Source: Notolepis coatsorum (lineage: Eukaryota > Chordata > Actinopteri > Aulopiformes > Paralepididae). From it: a stretch of DNA of 64,000 nucleotides. This document shows, piece by piece, positions 31,920-42,967 of the stretch. Every line of letters starts with the position of its first letter. Position 1 is the stretch's first letter. The notes beneath the pieces are model-generated. The model ran no database searches, was not told where the DNA came from, and saw only the letters and a program-made list of their open reading frames with translations. Location: contig OZ020594.1 in NCBI GenBank assembly GCA_963971535.1, positions 112,062,251 to 112,126,250 of the forward strand, in the 5' to 3' direction. The position numbers and the translations under genes were made by a program.

Positions 31920-33035
31920 CTCTGTATGATAGCATGTACAAGTTACAACAGTGCTGTATATACCGCACATTTACATTTGTATCTTTATATTACCGCATAT
32001 ATATAGATCCATATTAGTCTGAATATACCTGCATATAACCCCTCTATATACTTGCTTGTACACCTGCACATAAGCCTTATAGTATGGTGGCTTAGCAAAA
32101 TAAATTGGACGCGCCGGACAAAAGCACCAACATTTGTCCACATGTTCCCCATCACCATAGCTTTCATTTTGGGGGAAGGGCCACGTCATCATGATGGATT
32201 TCAAGATGGCCGCCATGTAAAATCAAGGTTCTGCCCATTAATAAATATCTTGGTCCATAGCGCGCTCAATATTTGAGCAAACACAAAGGTATTGGTATCC
32301 CTGTAAACTAGAGAAGCTAAGCTTTCCATTGGTATAATTTCCATTAAGCCCAACTGTTGGGAAGAGGGTTTTAATAGGCAATGATTAAGAATTATGTTCA
32401 ATTTTCGCCTAGAAAAAACTGCCATGCTCATCTTCCAAAAGGTCCCTTGGCCGTTCACATGAATATATCAGAGTGGACATTGGTTTTCTAGGTACCCACA
32501 AGCCTCTTCTTTCCAGACATACCCACTTTGTCCAACTTGCATGCTATTTGGGGCAATAATCACGCAGGTGTGTGCATGTGGTACAAATGTGTCGAACATT
32601 CTAACAACTGCCAAAAATGTGAATGTTGGGTTAGGGTTTGTTGTTAGAATGTTGAACATAGAAGATCAATTTTGGTGTCAAACTACACATTTTCTGGGTC
32701 AATAAATGTGTTAATGCTATGAGGAATGTCACCAGATTAATATTTGTACCATTCTAACAACATTTTTACATAATTTCTTACTTGTTTAACAGTCAGACAT
32801 GCATGAATCAAATAGACATTTTATTAGGATCACTCGTTACTATAAGAACTAATTATCTCGTAAAGTTATGGCGGAGGGAGGTGGCACAGAGACATAGGAA
32901 CTTCAATAAATTACATGTATTATTATTATTATCATAACTCTTTAGCCCATATAGGCGTATTTAACTGTTATGGAGTGTGGAACTAAGTATATGGTGCAAA
33001 GACTATGTGTGGGAATGATGTTGCGTATGACCAAT
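31919..33035. other. Stretch without recognised genes or repeats
   Basis: AT-rich, many short unsupported frames. Nothing I could identify. Confidence 0.4.
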
Positions 33036-33045
33036 ATGCGTAGGT

Positions 33046-33205
33046 GTGTGCAAGAGTCACACACACAAGAGTGTGTGCAAGAGTCCAGCGTGTGTGCATG
33101 TGTGCATGTGTGTGCGCAAGAGTCCAGCGTGTGTGCATGTGTGCATGTGTGTGAGCAAGAGTCCAGCGTGTGTGCATGTGTGCATGTGTGTGAGCAAGAG
33201 TCTTG
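33046..33205. repeat. 39-bp tandem array
   Basis: Three and a half units of GCAAGAGTCCAGCGTGTGTG plus CATGTGTGCATGTGTGTGC. Confidence 0.9.
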
Positions 33206-33255
33206 ACATCAATGATAACCAGAACTATATATTAACAACAACTATTACTACTAGG

Positions 33256-33472
<217 letters not shown>

Positions 33473-34089
33473 GTATTCAATTTATAATGGCACACTTTAA
33501 AATGTACACCAAATCTCAAGGTGCTTATGGCTCATCTAATAATGTATTGAAGAGTATTCTCTTACAGGCAGTAAGTCCCAGCTCCCAGTCACAATGCTAC
33601 AGGCCATTGCATCAGAACATAGTGATCAAAATAAGGATCTGAAAGATAAGAACTGAAATTACACACAGTAATCTTTTGGTTCAATAAAATATGAATTTTC
33701 AATTGTGATTAATTAAATCATGTTTAAATTATGTAAATTAAACAATAACCCATTCTGAAAAAAGGAGGAAAAGAATGAGAAGAATATTGATCCATCATCA
33801 TTTTATTGCAGTGACATTTTTTGTTTTTTAACAGGGCATCAAATGCTAATTGAAACTGCTTAGAAAAATAAATAGCACTTATACGGATATTTACAAATAA
33901 GAAACTATGTCACTAGTAAACACACAGATTGGGATACGGTAACTCAAAGATTTACTCCCAAATAAAAGCAGTCACCAGACTTTGAGACTATCACGTTCAG
34001 CACATAATATAATATTACTACGTTCATGTAAATGCCTGTGTGCTCTGATGATTAGCTGACACAAATGCTAGCCTGGTTAAAGACATCCA
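33473..34089. other. Stretch without recognised features
   Basis: AT-rich; nothing identified. Confidence 0.35.
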
Positions 34090-34094
34090 AGTCC

Positions 34095-34290
34095 TCATTA
34101 GATTAGATTAGATTCTTTAATGACCACCCAGCCAGGCTGGTGGAATTTGTTTTCAGTGCAGCATTGTTACAGAATTGTTCCAACATAGAACATAGAATAT
34201 CACTTACAATACGTACATACTACATGCAGTTGAATACATGGTTTAGCTAGCTACGTTAGTCAACTATCTGTCTTGAGCTATGTTGATTAC
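34095..34290 (-). mobile_element. LINE-type 3' terminus with (TCTAA)n end
   Basis: ATTAGATTAGATTAGATTCT followed by TTAATGACCACCCAGCC resembles the reversed 3' terminus of a fish LINE. Partial, family not determined. Confidence 0.4.
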
Positions 34291-34367
34291 TCCTTCCATA
34301 GGAAGATATATTTAAATGTATTTGTATTTTATTTTGTTTTTAGTTTTTTTTTATTACAAATGTGAAT

Positions 34368-35325
34368 GAATGAATGAATGAATGAATGAATGAATGAATG
34401 AATGAATGAAAACTTTATTTAACATATTGCAGAATGGGTACAATACAGTACGGCTCAATACACACAATTGTTAAGGGGATGCAGACCTGAGAAAGACGTT
34501 TGTCTTGTTTACATCAGGGTCACCCATTTTCAATTATATAGACATTTATGACATACACAACATACATGACATTTATGGCATAGGGACATATAGGTATTTA
34601 GTACTGATACATTTGTGACATAAACGGTATTCAAATATACAGTACTGTTACCCCTAGATCCTGACAGAGTATATACATATGATGGGGAGGGGACTGTACA
34701 TTAGGAGGGGATGGGTGGGTGGGAGAGAAATATACATACGGCGGGGAGGGAATAATATACATGCGGTGGGGAGGAGACTGTCTATTAGGAGGTGGTGGGG
34801 GTTTTGGGCATTTACGGTGGCCAGTTTCGAATTGCAGCCTCCCGTAGGTGCTCTTTAAGAGCGGTTTTGAATGTGGGTAGGGATTCACATTCCTTTACAG
34901 CTTTGGGTAGGGCGTTCCACATTGATGTGGCATAATTGCGAAACGTGTTTAGTCCCTTGTTTGAGCCGAATCTGGGTTTAACATGATTTGTTGAGCTTCC
35001 TCTGGTGTAGTGGTTGTGGTATTCACTGACCTTTGGGAAGTATTTTGACATGTACATGGGTACCTTAGTTGTATAGTGTATCTTGTAGACCAGGCCCATT
35101 GCAAGTTGCTGTACTCTATCGTCTACTCTAAACCATCCTAGGTTGTCAAAGTGGGCAGGGGTGAGGTGGGTCCTGGGGGTAAGGTCAAGTAGTAGTCTGA
35201 CCAGTTTGTTTTGTGATGTTTGTAATCTTGTTTTAAGCGCCTTTGAGGTGCTTTGGTACCATGAGGTGCACGCATAGTCGTATCGTAGTACCCTTGAATG
35301 AGTGCTCCTGCCAGAGTCTTTAGGG
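34368..35325 (-). mobile_element. Family A LINE, 3' half, interrupted by a hAT
   Basis: (TGAA)n tail at 34368-34410, UTR, RT C-terminus to LAGALIQGYY at about 35290. The coding part reads WYQSTSKALKTRLQTSQNKL and LGWFRVDDRVQQLAMGLVYK. It continues at 37504 after the hAT. Confidence 0.9.
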
Positions 35326-35653
35326 CAGGGGTGGGCAACTTTGTATATGGTGAGGGCCACAAAATGTCCACAATCAATCTGGGGGGCCGCATTGTTTATC
35401 GGCAGTCCCGCCAGTAGTACCCCATCACTCAAATAGCCCTAATAGTCACAAGGTATATAAACAATTATAATTTGTTGTAACTTTGTTTTTATTCCATTTC
35501 AAATGCATTTAGTAATGCAATTTCAACTTTATGAATTTATAAACAGCTGAATTTAAAAGTATTGCTGTGTAACCCCAAATATATACAAAAATTATCAATT
35601 ATAATTAAGGCTTCTAATAAAATAAATGTATGAACTTAAAGCCCACTGCTCAA

Positions 35654-35920
35654 CAAACACAAAGCAGCATTCCTGCTGCATTTCACTACAACAGTAAATC
35701 AAAAGTGCAATAATAAATGATTTTGTTAAATGTATAAACTTTTATCCTGCTACTAAACAAAACATTATAACACTGAAATGCATGTTATGGATATGAAGCA
35801 CTCAGGAATGTTTTGTTTAGTAGCAGGATAAAAGTGTATACATTTAACAAAATCATTTATTATTGCACTTTTGATTTACTGTTGTAGTGAAATGCAGCAG
35901 GAATGCTGCTTTGTGTTTGT
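35654..35920. repeat. Long inverted repeat (hairpin), arms about 105-113 bp, loop about 50 bp
   Basis: Arm 35654-35766 (CAAACACAAAGCAGCATTCC to CTAAACAAAACATT) is the reverse complement of 35817-35920 with few differences. Confidence 0.9.
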
Positions 35921-36060
35921 GTTATTAGTGTTATCTGAACACTACAAAAGTAAACAAGTAAAGTGCAAGTAAAGTAAAGTGCAATACTACATGCCTCCCA
36001 TTGACCCTTTATCAAACTGGCATGACATTCACCCTCACCCCACAGTGGGTCAATAATGGT

Positions 36061-36175
<115 letters not shown>

Positions 36176-36317
36176 GTCCCCTCTCTACACCTCTCCATCA
36201 TCTCCCCCCCCCTCTCTACATCTCTTCATCATCTCTTCCCCCCTCTCTACACCTCTTCATCATCTCCTTCCCCCCCTCTACACCTCTTCATCATCTCCTC
36301 CTCCCCCCTGTCTTTAA

Positions 36318-37255
36318 TGAGACACTTGTGGTCTCTCCATTTGGCGCACAATAGCAGGAATGTCAACTTCAATGTTTGTGCATGCAATCTGCATCAGATG
36401 AAATAATGTTTAATCCGACAGCCTGTTTCTCTACTTTGACTTGATGTGCTTCATGTTTGAGAAATTGCTCTCACATATGTATGTGCTCCCAAACATACTG
36501 GCCATAGAGAGGGCAAAGTCCCTGAGGAGTGGGAAGCGGGGCTCAGGTAGCAGTTTCCAAAACGAAATTCCCCTCTCATTTCTCTTTGCTTGAAAAAAAG
36601 GATCTGACTGTAGCTCGCACAGTTCAAGCTGCAACGGTGGGGGCTGCTCTGACACCGTAGCGGTGAGGGGGCCGGCAAACAGCGCTATCCGTGACTGCAT
36701 GCCGTTGAAATCTTCAAACCGATCATTGAATTGCATTTGCAGTGTTTCAATGTCGCTCCTGTACTTTCCGACGGCTCAGCCATCGGATTTCTGTGTGTAG
36801 CTGCAAGTCGCCATAATCAGTGTCCATCTCTTCCAAAAAGGAGACAAACTTTCTATGGTTTAGTGACCTGTTGCCTCCACGAATTAGATTGGTAACCTTG
36901 GTAACCAAATCCATAACATGGCTGTAGTAGTCAAGCTTCTTGGCACAGAGAGCCTCCTATATCAGATAAAAAAAAAGAAAAACTATTTAACGACTCTCGC
37001 ATATAATTTGACTACACTCGACTCGCATTGGTCATTATAGTGACCCACAATAGATGGAAATTATGTTAGCGAACTTACCTGATGTATAATGCAGTGCAGC
37101 ATTGGACACTCAACGCCACTCTGCCTTAGAAGCCCGGCGAATCCTGTGTGTTTTCCTTTCATTGCCGGTGCTCCATCGGTAACAACAGCCGACAGTTTAT
37201 CAAAACCCCCATATTGCTGCACGGCACTTTCAACAGCGTTTCATATGTCCACACT
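36318..37255 (-). pseudogene. hAT transposase remnant (GTF2IRD2-like catalytic core and dimerisation domain) with an intron
   Basis: Transposases of this group cut and paste hAT DNA. Exon part 1 (37255-37079) reads FDKLSAVVTDGAPAMKGKHT and GVECPMLHCIIHQ. A 122-base intron (36957-37078) has GTAAGT at its start and a T-rich tract ending in ATAG. The reading frame resumes with EALCAKKLDYYSHVMDLVTK, then LEEMDTDYGDLQLHTEIRWL. A large internal deletion then joins to MQFNDRFEDFNGMQSRIALF and the dimerisation segment SMFGSTYICESNFSNMKHIK, followed by an in-frame TAG and a tail IEVDIPAIVRQME. The N-terminus is missing. It is dead: a frame change accompanies the deletion. Confidence 0.8.
36957..37078 (-). 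other. Intron within the hAT transposase remnant
   Basis: Minus-strand donor CATCAG/GTAAGT and acceptor TTATCTGATATAG/GAGGCT; joining them keeps CIIHQ-EALCAK, a continuous conserved block of the family. Confidence 0.75.
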
Positions 37256-37435
37256 AGGGCTGACCCCTATTAGTCAAATAGTCGACTAATCGATCGAAAG
37301 GAGCCATAGTCGACTGCCAACTCTTCTTAGTCGAATACAATACAAAAAAATAAAAAAAATAAAAAAAATAAAAAAAATAAAAAAATAAAAAAATAAAAAA
37401 ATATTATAATTTTTTTTTTTTTTTTTTATTTATTG
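37256..37435. mobile_element. Fragment of a TAGGGCTG-type hAT-like element with A-rich run
   Basis: TAGGGCTGACCCCTATTAGT and AGTCGACTAATCG resemble one end of a common fish hAT-like element; the other end is not seen. Followed by (AAAAAAT)n and a T run to 37429. Confidence 0.4.
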
Positions 37436-37503
37436 GCCTGGGGCCGCATGGAACGTCGGTGAGGGCCGCATGCGGCCCGCGGGCCGCCAGTTGCCCCTCC
37501 CTG

Positions 37504-37830
37504 CTTTAGGGTATTCTTGTTTACCAGAGAGGAGATCCGGTACAAGAATCTAGTTCGTTGGTTGACTTTTTTTTATTACATTGGATGCCATTTTGTCACA
37601 GGAAAGATTTGCCTCTAGGATGGAACCCAGGTAGGTAATTTCATCTTTCCTTGTGACAATATTGTCACCCACTGTAACTGAGAAGCCGTCGGTGTGTGTG
37701 TTTATGCTTGAAAATGTTCGAGATAAATAAATATCAAATCGAACTGAAGAAGTTATCCCCTTTCTAACAAGAGAGAAAAACGTAGCAACGTCATTGCTTA
37801 TGTCCAGAGATTGCACCTTTGATAACTAAA
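37504..37830 (-). mobile_element. Family A LINE, continuation after the hAT
   Basis: Minus-strand RT: QSLDISNDVATFFSLVRKGI then NIVTRKDEITYLGSILEANL and MASNVIKK. Direct continuation of 34368-35325 shows the hAT landed inside a pre-existing LINE. Confidence 0.85.
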
Positions 37831-37954
37831 GTAATGACACTTGACTTACCTGTTATATTATGTTTAGCCTTTTTAAACATGTCCCTTATCGCGCTGTCCT
37901 CTGGCTGCGCTAAGCCACGACAACTGTCACGAGACGCGCACTGAGAGCTGGCAT

Positions 37955-38775
37955 GTATATCAATGACAATAGGTTCACTATGGCATGTCTATATATTGTT
38001 AACAGGTGCCAGAGAGCTGATTACCAGCGAACCTGTGTAATATCACCCTCTTGTGGTGAAAAGCTATAACTTCATACTGAATGCATTGCCCTATTGTGAG
38101 GTTAGCTGCGGACAGAGATAGACAGGTGGACAGAACCGACCTGATGGAGATAATTATTATATTATATATAGTCTAGAGCAGGGGTGGGCAATTAACTTTT
38201 ACAAGGGGCCACATGAGAAACCTGAACTGTGTTGGAGGGCCGAACCAATGATAACTTGAACTTAATTCTGCTCAATATTCATTATCTCCCATTGTAAAAA
38301 TGTGCCGCGTCTAGAGGCACTAAACCAACATGCATCTCTATGTGGGGGAATGGTATCCAACAAACAGTAAAGTAGCAACGGAGAATGAGACACTTGTTTT
38401 AAATGAAACCATTATTTAATTTTTCTGCCTAGGTTACGTCTCTAAACTCTTACTGACATAAAGAAATCACTTCCTGTTCCTTATATTATGGGGAGGGGGT
38501 AATAGGTTAAACCCACAACATTAAGATATTTCTCACAAATTAATAATATAGCCATACCATCGGTAATATGAACAAAAACGAAATCTTTATATTAAATCAA
38601 ATTAGATTAGTGTAAATATTTATATTCAATAATGTAAATGAATATAAAAACTTCTTGAACACAAAATCACTATTCTGGCTGCTACATTTCCAATCCCCAA
38701 TTGTTACCGTGGAACAATTATCAATGAATGATAATATTGCAGTCACAATATACAACATAATATGTACCTACAGTA
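37955..38775. repeat. Repeat segment R, copy 3
   Basis: Same orientation as the right palindrome arm, from CATGTATATCAATGACAATA to CACAATATACAACATAAT. It contains a short hAT-derived insertion at 38179-38308. Confidence 0.75.
38179..38308. mobile_element. Short hAT-derived insertion with 8-bp target duplication
   Basis: Starts CAGGGGTGGGCAATTAAC and holds the GGGGCCACATGAGAAACC block typical of Charlie-type non-autonomous elements. GTCTAGAG flanks it at 38171-38178 and 38309-38316; the empty site in other R copies reads GTGTAGAG. The right end lacks the expected inverted terminus. Confidence 0.75.
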
Positions 38776-38789
38776 CATATGGAGCTGTA

Positions 38790-38925
38790 GCCTGGACTAG
38801 GCCTGGTGGTGGAGCTGGACTATAGGCCTGGTGGTGGAGCTGGACTAGGTCTGGTGGTGGAGCTGGACTAGGCCTGGTGGTGGAGCTGTAGCCTGGACTA
38901 GGCCTGGTGGTGGAGCAGGACATGG
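38790..38925. repeat. 24-bp tandem array
   Basis: Five or so units of GGCCTGGTGGTGGAGCTGGA plus CTAG, with two units carrying TGTAGCC. Confidence 0.85.
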
Positions 38926-39164
38926 TCAGGTGGGAGTGCTGGGACAGTTAAGTTGAGAGGGCTGTGGGAAATGTCTGCAGAGGGATGTGGATTCTGCACT
39001 TAGAACGGGGGAGTCATAGCATCGTTCTACAAGGGTGGAAATGTGGCAGCAAGGTTGTTCGCCAAGACTGTAATTCCCTTATGATTGGGAAGAAGTCTAT
39101 CGTATTTATATAACTTTGTCTCAGTCCAGAAGGAATCAAAGTGGCTGATGTAGCCATATCCACA

Positions 39165-39318
39165 AGCTGAGAGCTCAGAGACTCAGCAGCCGCCATCATC
39201 CCAGTCATCACACACATAATAAACCTCTCCATAAAACAGGGACACGTCCCCAAGGACTTCAAAATTGCGAGAGTAACACCCCTGCACAAAAAGGGCAGCA
39301 AACTAGACCCAGGCAACT
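39165..39318 (+). mobile_element. Family A LINE, first partial copy (left of a hAT)
   Basis: RT region RDSAAAIIPVITHIINLSIK-like, then GHVPKDFKIARVTPLHKKGS; interrupted by the hAT at the GNYRPV block. Confidence 0.8.
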
Positions 39319-40880
39319 CAGGGCTGTACGTTAAGCTTTTTCACTAGGGGCACACTTGCCCCTAAATGAGAAATTTAGGGGCAACAAATATTTTTTAGGG
39401 GCACATTTTTAAATAACAATTTTACCATTATTAAAAAAATATGTTCCTCATGCCTCATTACTGTGGTCCTTTTATTTAACATTTAAGTGTGTTTGTTTTC
39501 AGGTTTGTATCTTTTATAATGAACCAACTGAGAAAGTGTGTAAATCACTAACAAAAACAACAAACTGTGTGTGTGTGTGTGTGCGCGCGCTTGTGTAGTG
39601 CTCCTTGAATGAGATCATCACAACACACACACACCATTGCATTAATCAGGAGGACAAGAAACTCTGCATACATTTGTTTCACAATGAAAAGTGCTTTAGA
39701 AATCAAATTAATTATTATTGTAAATAACCCCATGAAAGGTTTATTATTTGTATGGGTAATTACCTGCTTCATATTTGTGATGTTACTGGTTTCAGTGTGT
39801 GCCTAAAGTGATCAATGTGTTGGGCCGTTTATAGAGATCTATGCCAATTAATGTTTATGTATATCCGGGACTTTTTTTAATAAGAATTGAGAGGTATTTG
39901 TATATGTGACCTTTATTTTGAAAACCGTGTTGCGACGCAACCTTATTTACATTTGCGCTTTTGACAGTGAAATGTTCAGTCCAACTTAGCTCGAAGGAAA
40001 GACTAATCAAAAAGGTTTAATTGACCCTTATGAGGCTCTTACGGTAGGACTTTGATTGTTTATAGAAGTGGAATGTAATACTATGCTAAACGAGAAATAA
40101 ACAGTGATTTTACCAGCAGTAAAGTTGCAAGCCACTTTCATTTCATATACGGGGAACCGTGACAATTATTAGTATTATCTTATTTGCATATTGTCTCATT
40201 ATTAGATAGATAGATAGATAGGTTGATATTTTATAAATTTAAGTAGACAGTATTTCACGTCCTAATAGTGGGCTACTACTACTCACCTAATGCATGGCTG
40301 AACCTGAACGTTAGAAGTGTCCGTGTCCCCGTCAATCAATCATCACATCATCACATCATCACTCCGTTGTTCTTGCAGAGCAAAATTAGCGTCTTAAATG
40401 TATTGAAAGGAGGTGCTTCTTTGGCGATGCAATAGCCCATATTGAAAGGAAGAGAGGCCACATTCAGTTTCGTTTTGCTAGGAATTATGGGATTTGGTGT
40501 TGGATGTATAGACTACGCAGACAGGGACATGGTCTTTAATCGCACGATAGACTACAAGTACCAAGTATATAGCGTGACCCAGATTCACTCCACATGCAAA
40601 TCTTTTTTTTCACTCAGGCTATCGGTGATCGCAGTAAGTTCATTCATTGCCGACAGATTCTTTCATAGCACCACGACATTGTGTCGCACTGTACAGCCTT
40701 GGTTGTAGGCTAATGTTTTTTTTTTAAATGTATCCAATTTGTATGGATTAATTTAGGAGTGAAATGCAAATGAAGGGTTGAAATCACAACTCGCAACGTT
40801 GCTCCCAAATAATATTTCCAACTCGCAACGGCCAAATTAAGGGGCAATTTGCGACCATCTCGTCGCAGTGTACAGCCCTG
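39319..40880. mobile_element. Non-autonomous hAT-like element, 1.56 kb, perfect 11-bp terminal inverted repeats
   Basis: CAGGGCTGTAC at 39319-39329 and GTACAGCCCTG at 40870-40880. Near the ends are TTTAGGGGCA-type motifs. The target duplication is degenerate (AGGCAACT against CTGAACT). Short (GT)n at 39569-39590. No transposase frame. Frames inside it, including that at 40442-40708, have no recognisable product. Confidence 0.8.
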
Positions 40881-41063
40881 CTGAACTACCGCCCTGTTTC
40901 TATCCTTACATCCATCTCGAAAGTCATGGAAAAAATAGTATACGAACAGATCGAAAAGTACCTCGCGGAAAAAAATTGAATCTACGAATTCCAATCTGGC
41001 TTCAGAACATCCCACTCCACTGACACATGCCTTCTCTATTTGAACGACCACATCAAACAAGAG
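40881..41063 (+). mobile_element. Family A LINE, first copy resumed after the hAT
   Basis: NYRPVSILTSISKVMEKIVY, then an in-frame TGA after EKN, then YEFQSGFRTSHSTDTCLLYL to HIKQEV, where it abuts a second copy of earlier RT sequence. Confidence 0.8.
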
Positions 41064-42115
41064 GTTTGTTTGGTAAACAAACTACCCTCCCACTCAGGGC
41101 ATTATGGGGTAGAACACATAGTAGCATATTACAAAAACCTAGGGGTCCGCAAAGACGACTTCAAACTAGAAATGGTAACAACCGATGAGGTACTCAAAAA
41201 ACTGAGCGCCCTCCAACCTAACAAGGCCACTGGCCATGACAACATCCCCTCCAAATTCCTCAGAGACTCAGCAGCCACCATCACCCCAGTCATCACACAC
41301 ATTAATAAACCTCTCCATAAAACAGGGACACGTCCCCAAGGACTTCAAAATTGCGAGAGTAACACCCCTGCACAAAAAGGGCAGCAAATTAGACCCAGGC
41401 AACTACCGCCCTGTTTCTATTCTTACCTCCATCTCGAAAGTCATGGAGAAAATAGTCTACGAACAGGTCGAAAAGTACCTGGCGGAAAAAAAATCTAATC
41501 TACGAATTCCAATCTGGCTTCAGAACATCCCACTCCACTGACACATGCCTTCTCTATTTGAACGACCACATCAAACAAGAGGTGGACGCGGGCAAATACT
41601 GCGGCATGGTCATGCTGGACCTACAAAAGGCCTTCGACACTGTCAATCACACCATTCTGATTGACAAGCTAAAAGCAATAGGTTTTGATAGTTTATCAGT
41701 GAGCTGGATACAATCCTACCTAGAGGGGAGAGAACAGATGGTGGAGGTAAACGGTACCCTATCCCCCCCCTCACAGTGAGCTGTGGTGTTCCACAAGGAA
41801 GCATACTAGGACCGCTACTATTCCTAATTTATGCAAATTACATGTCGTCAGCTTGTGACTGCAACTTGTTCCTGTTTGCGGATGACTCAGCCCTGCTGGT
41901 CTCTGACAAGAACAAGTTACAGGTTGAAAAAGCCCTCAGCTCGGAACTAGGCAAAATCTGCATATGGCTCGCCGACAACAAACTATCATTACACATGGGC
42001 AAAACAGAGTCCATACTCTTCGGTTCAAATAACAAACTCAGCAAGACCGACGGCTTCTCGGTTACAGTGGGTGACAATATTGTCACAAGGAAAGATGAAA
42101 TTACCTACCTAGGTT
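41064..42115 (+). pseudogene. Family A reverse transcriptase, second copy, frameshifted
   Basis: Starts earlier in the RT than the first copy ended: VLKKLSALQPNKATGHDNIP, then (in a new frame after about 41300) FKIARVTPLHKKGSKLDPGN, a further shift in an A run near 41490, VMLDLQKAFDTVNHTILIDK, SCGVPQGSILGPLLFLIYAN and the catalytic FLFADDSALLVSDK. Reads to EITYLG at 42115, where an antisense copy of the same family's 3' tail is inserted. Three or more frame changes. Confidence 0.85.
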
Positions 42116-42508
42116 GAATGAATGAATGAATGAAAACTTTATTTAACAGATTGCAGAATGGGTACAATACAGTACGGCTCAATACATACAATTGTTAAGG
42201 GGATGCAGACCTGAGAAAGACATTTGTCTTGTTTCCATCAGGGTCCCCCATTTTCAATTCATATAGACATTTATGACATACACAACATACATGACATTTA
42301 TGGCATAGGGACATATAGGTATTTAGTACTGATACATTTGTGACATAACGGTATTCAAATATACAGTACTGTTACCCCTAGATCCTGACAGAGTATATAC
42401 ATATGATGGGGAGGGGACTGTACATTAGGAGGGGGTGGGTGGGTGGGAGGGAGGGAAATATACATACGGCGGGGAGGGAATATATACATGCGGTGGTGAG
42501 GAGGCTAA
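42116..42508 (-). mobile_element. Family A 3' tail inserted antisense into a family A RT
   Basis: (TGAA)n at its left end, TTGCAGAATGGGTACAATAC, UTR repeats GATGGGGAGGGGACTGTAC, up to 42508. The host reads EITYLG before and EANLSCDKMASNVIKK after; about ten host bases (present in the intact copy at 37610-37640) were lost. Confidence 0.9.
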
Positions 42509-42967
42509 TCTTTCCTGTGACAAAATGGCATCCAATGTAATAAAAAAAGTCAACCAACGAACTCGATTCTTGTACCGGATCTCCTCTCTGGTAAACAAGA
42601 ATACCCTGAAGACTCTGGCAGGAGCACTCATTCAAGGGTACTACGACTATGCGTGCACCTCATGGTACCAAAGCACCTCAAAGGCACTAAAAAACAAATT
42701 ACAAACATCTCAAAACAAGCTAGTCAGACTACTGCTTGACCTGACTCCTAGAACCCACCTCACCCCGGCCCACTTTGACAACCTAGGATGGCTTAGAGTA
42801 GACGACAGAGTACAGCAACTTGCAATGGGCCTGTTCTACAAGATACACTACGCGACCAAGGTACCCATGTACATGTCAAAATAATTCCCAAAGGTCAGTG
42901 AATACCACGATCACAACACCAGAGGGAGCTCCACAAATCATGTTAAACCCAGATTCGGCTGCAAACT
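42509..42967 (+). pseudogene. Family A RT C-terminal part, after the self-insertion
   Basis: EANLSCDKMASNVIKKVNQR, LAGALIQGYYDYACTSWYQS, NLGWLRVDDRVQQLAMGLFY to a stop in MSK-TAA at 42884, then NHVKPRFGC and a break at 42967 into L1-type sequence. Confidence 0.85.

Noticed and set aside
40442-40708. 88-codon frame inside the hAT at 39319-40880
   Set aside because: No transposase motif and overlaps a non-autonomous element.
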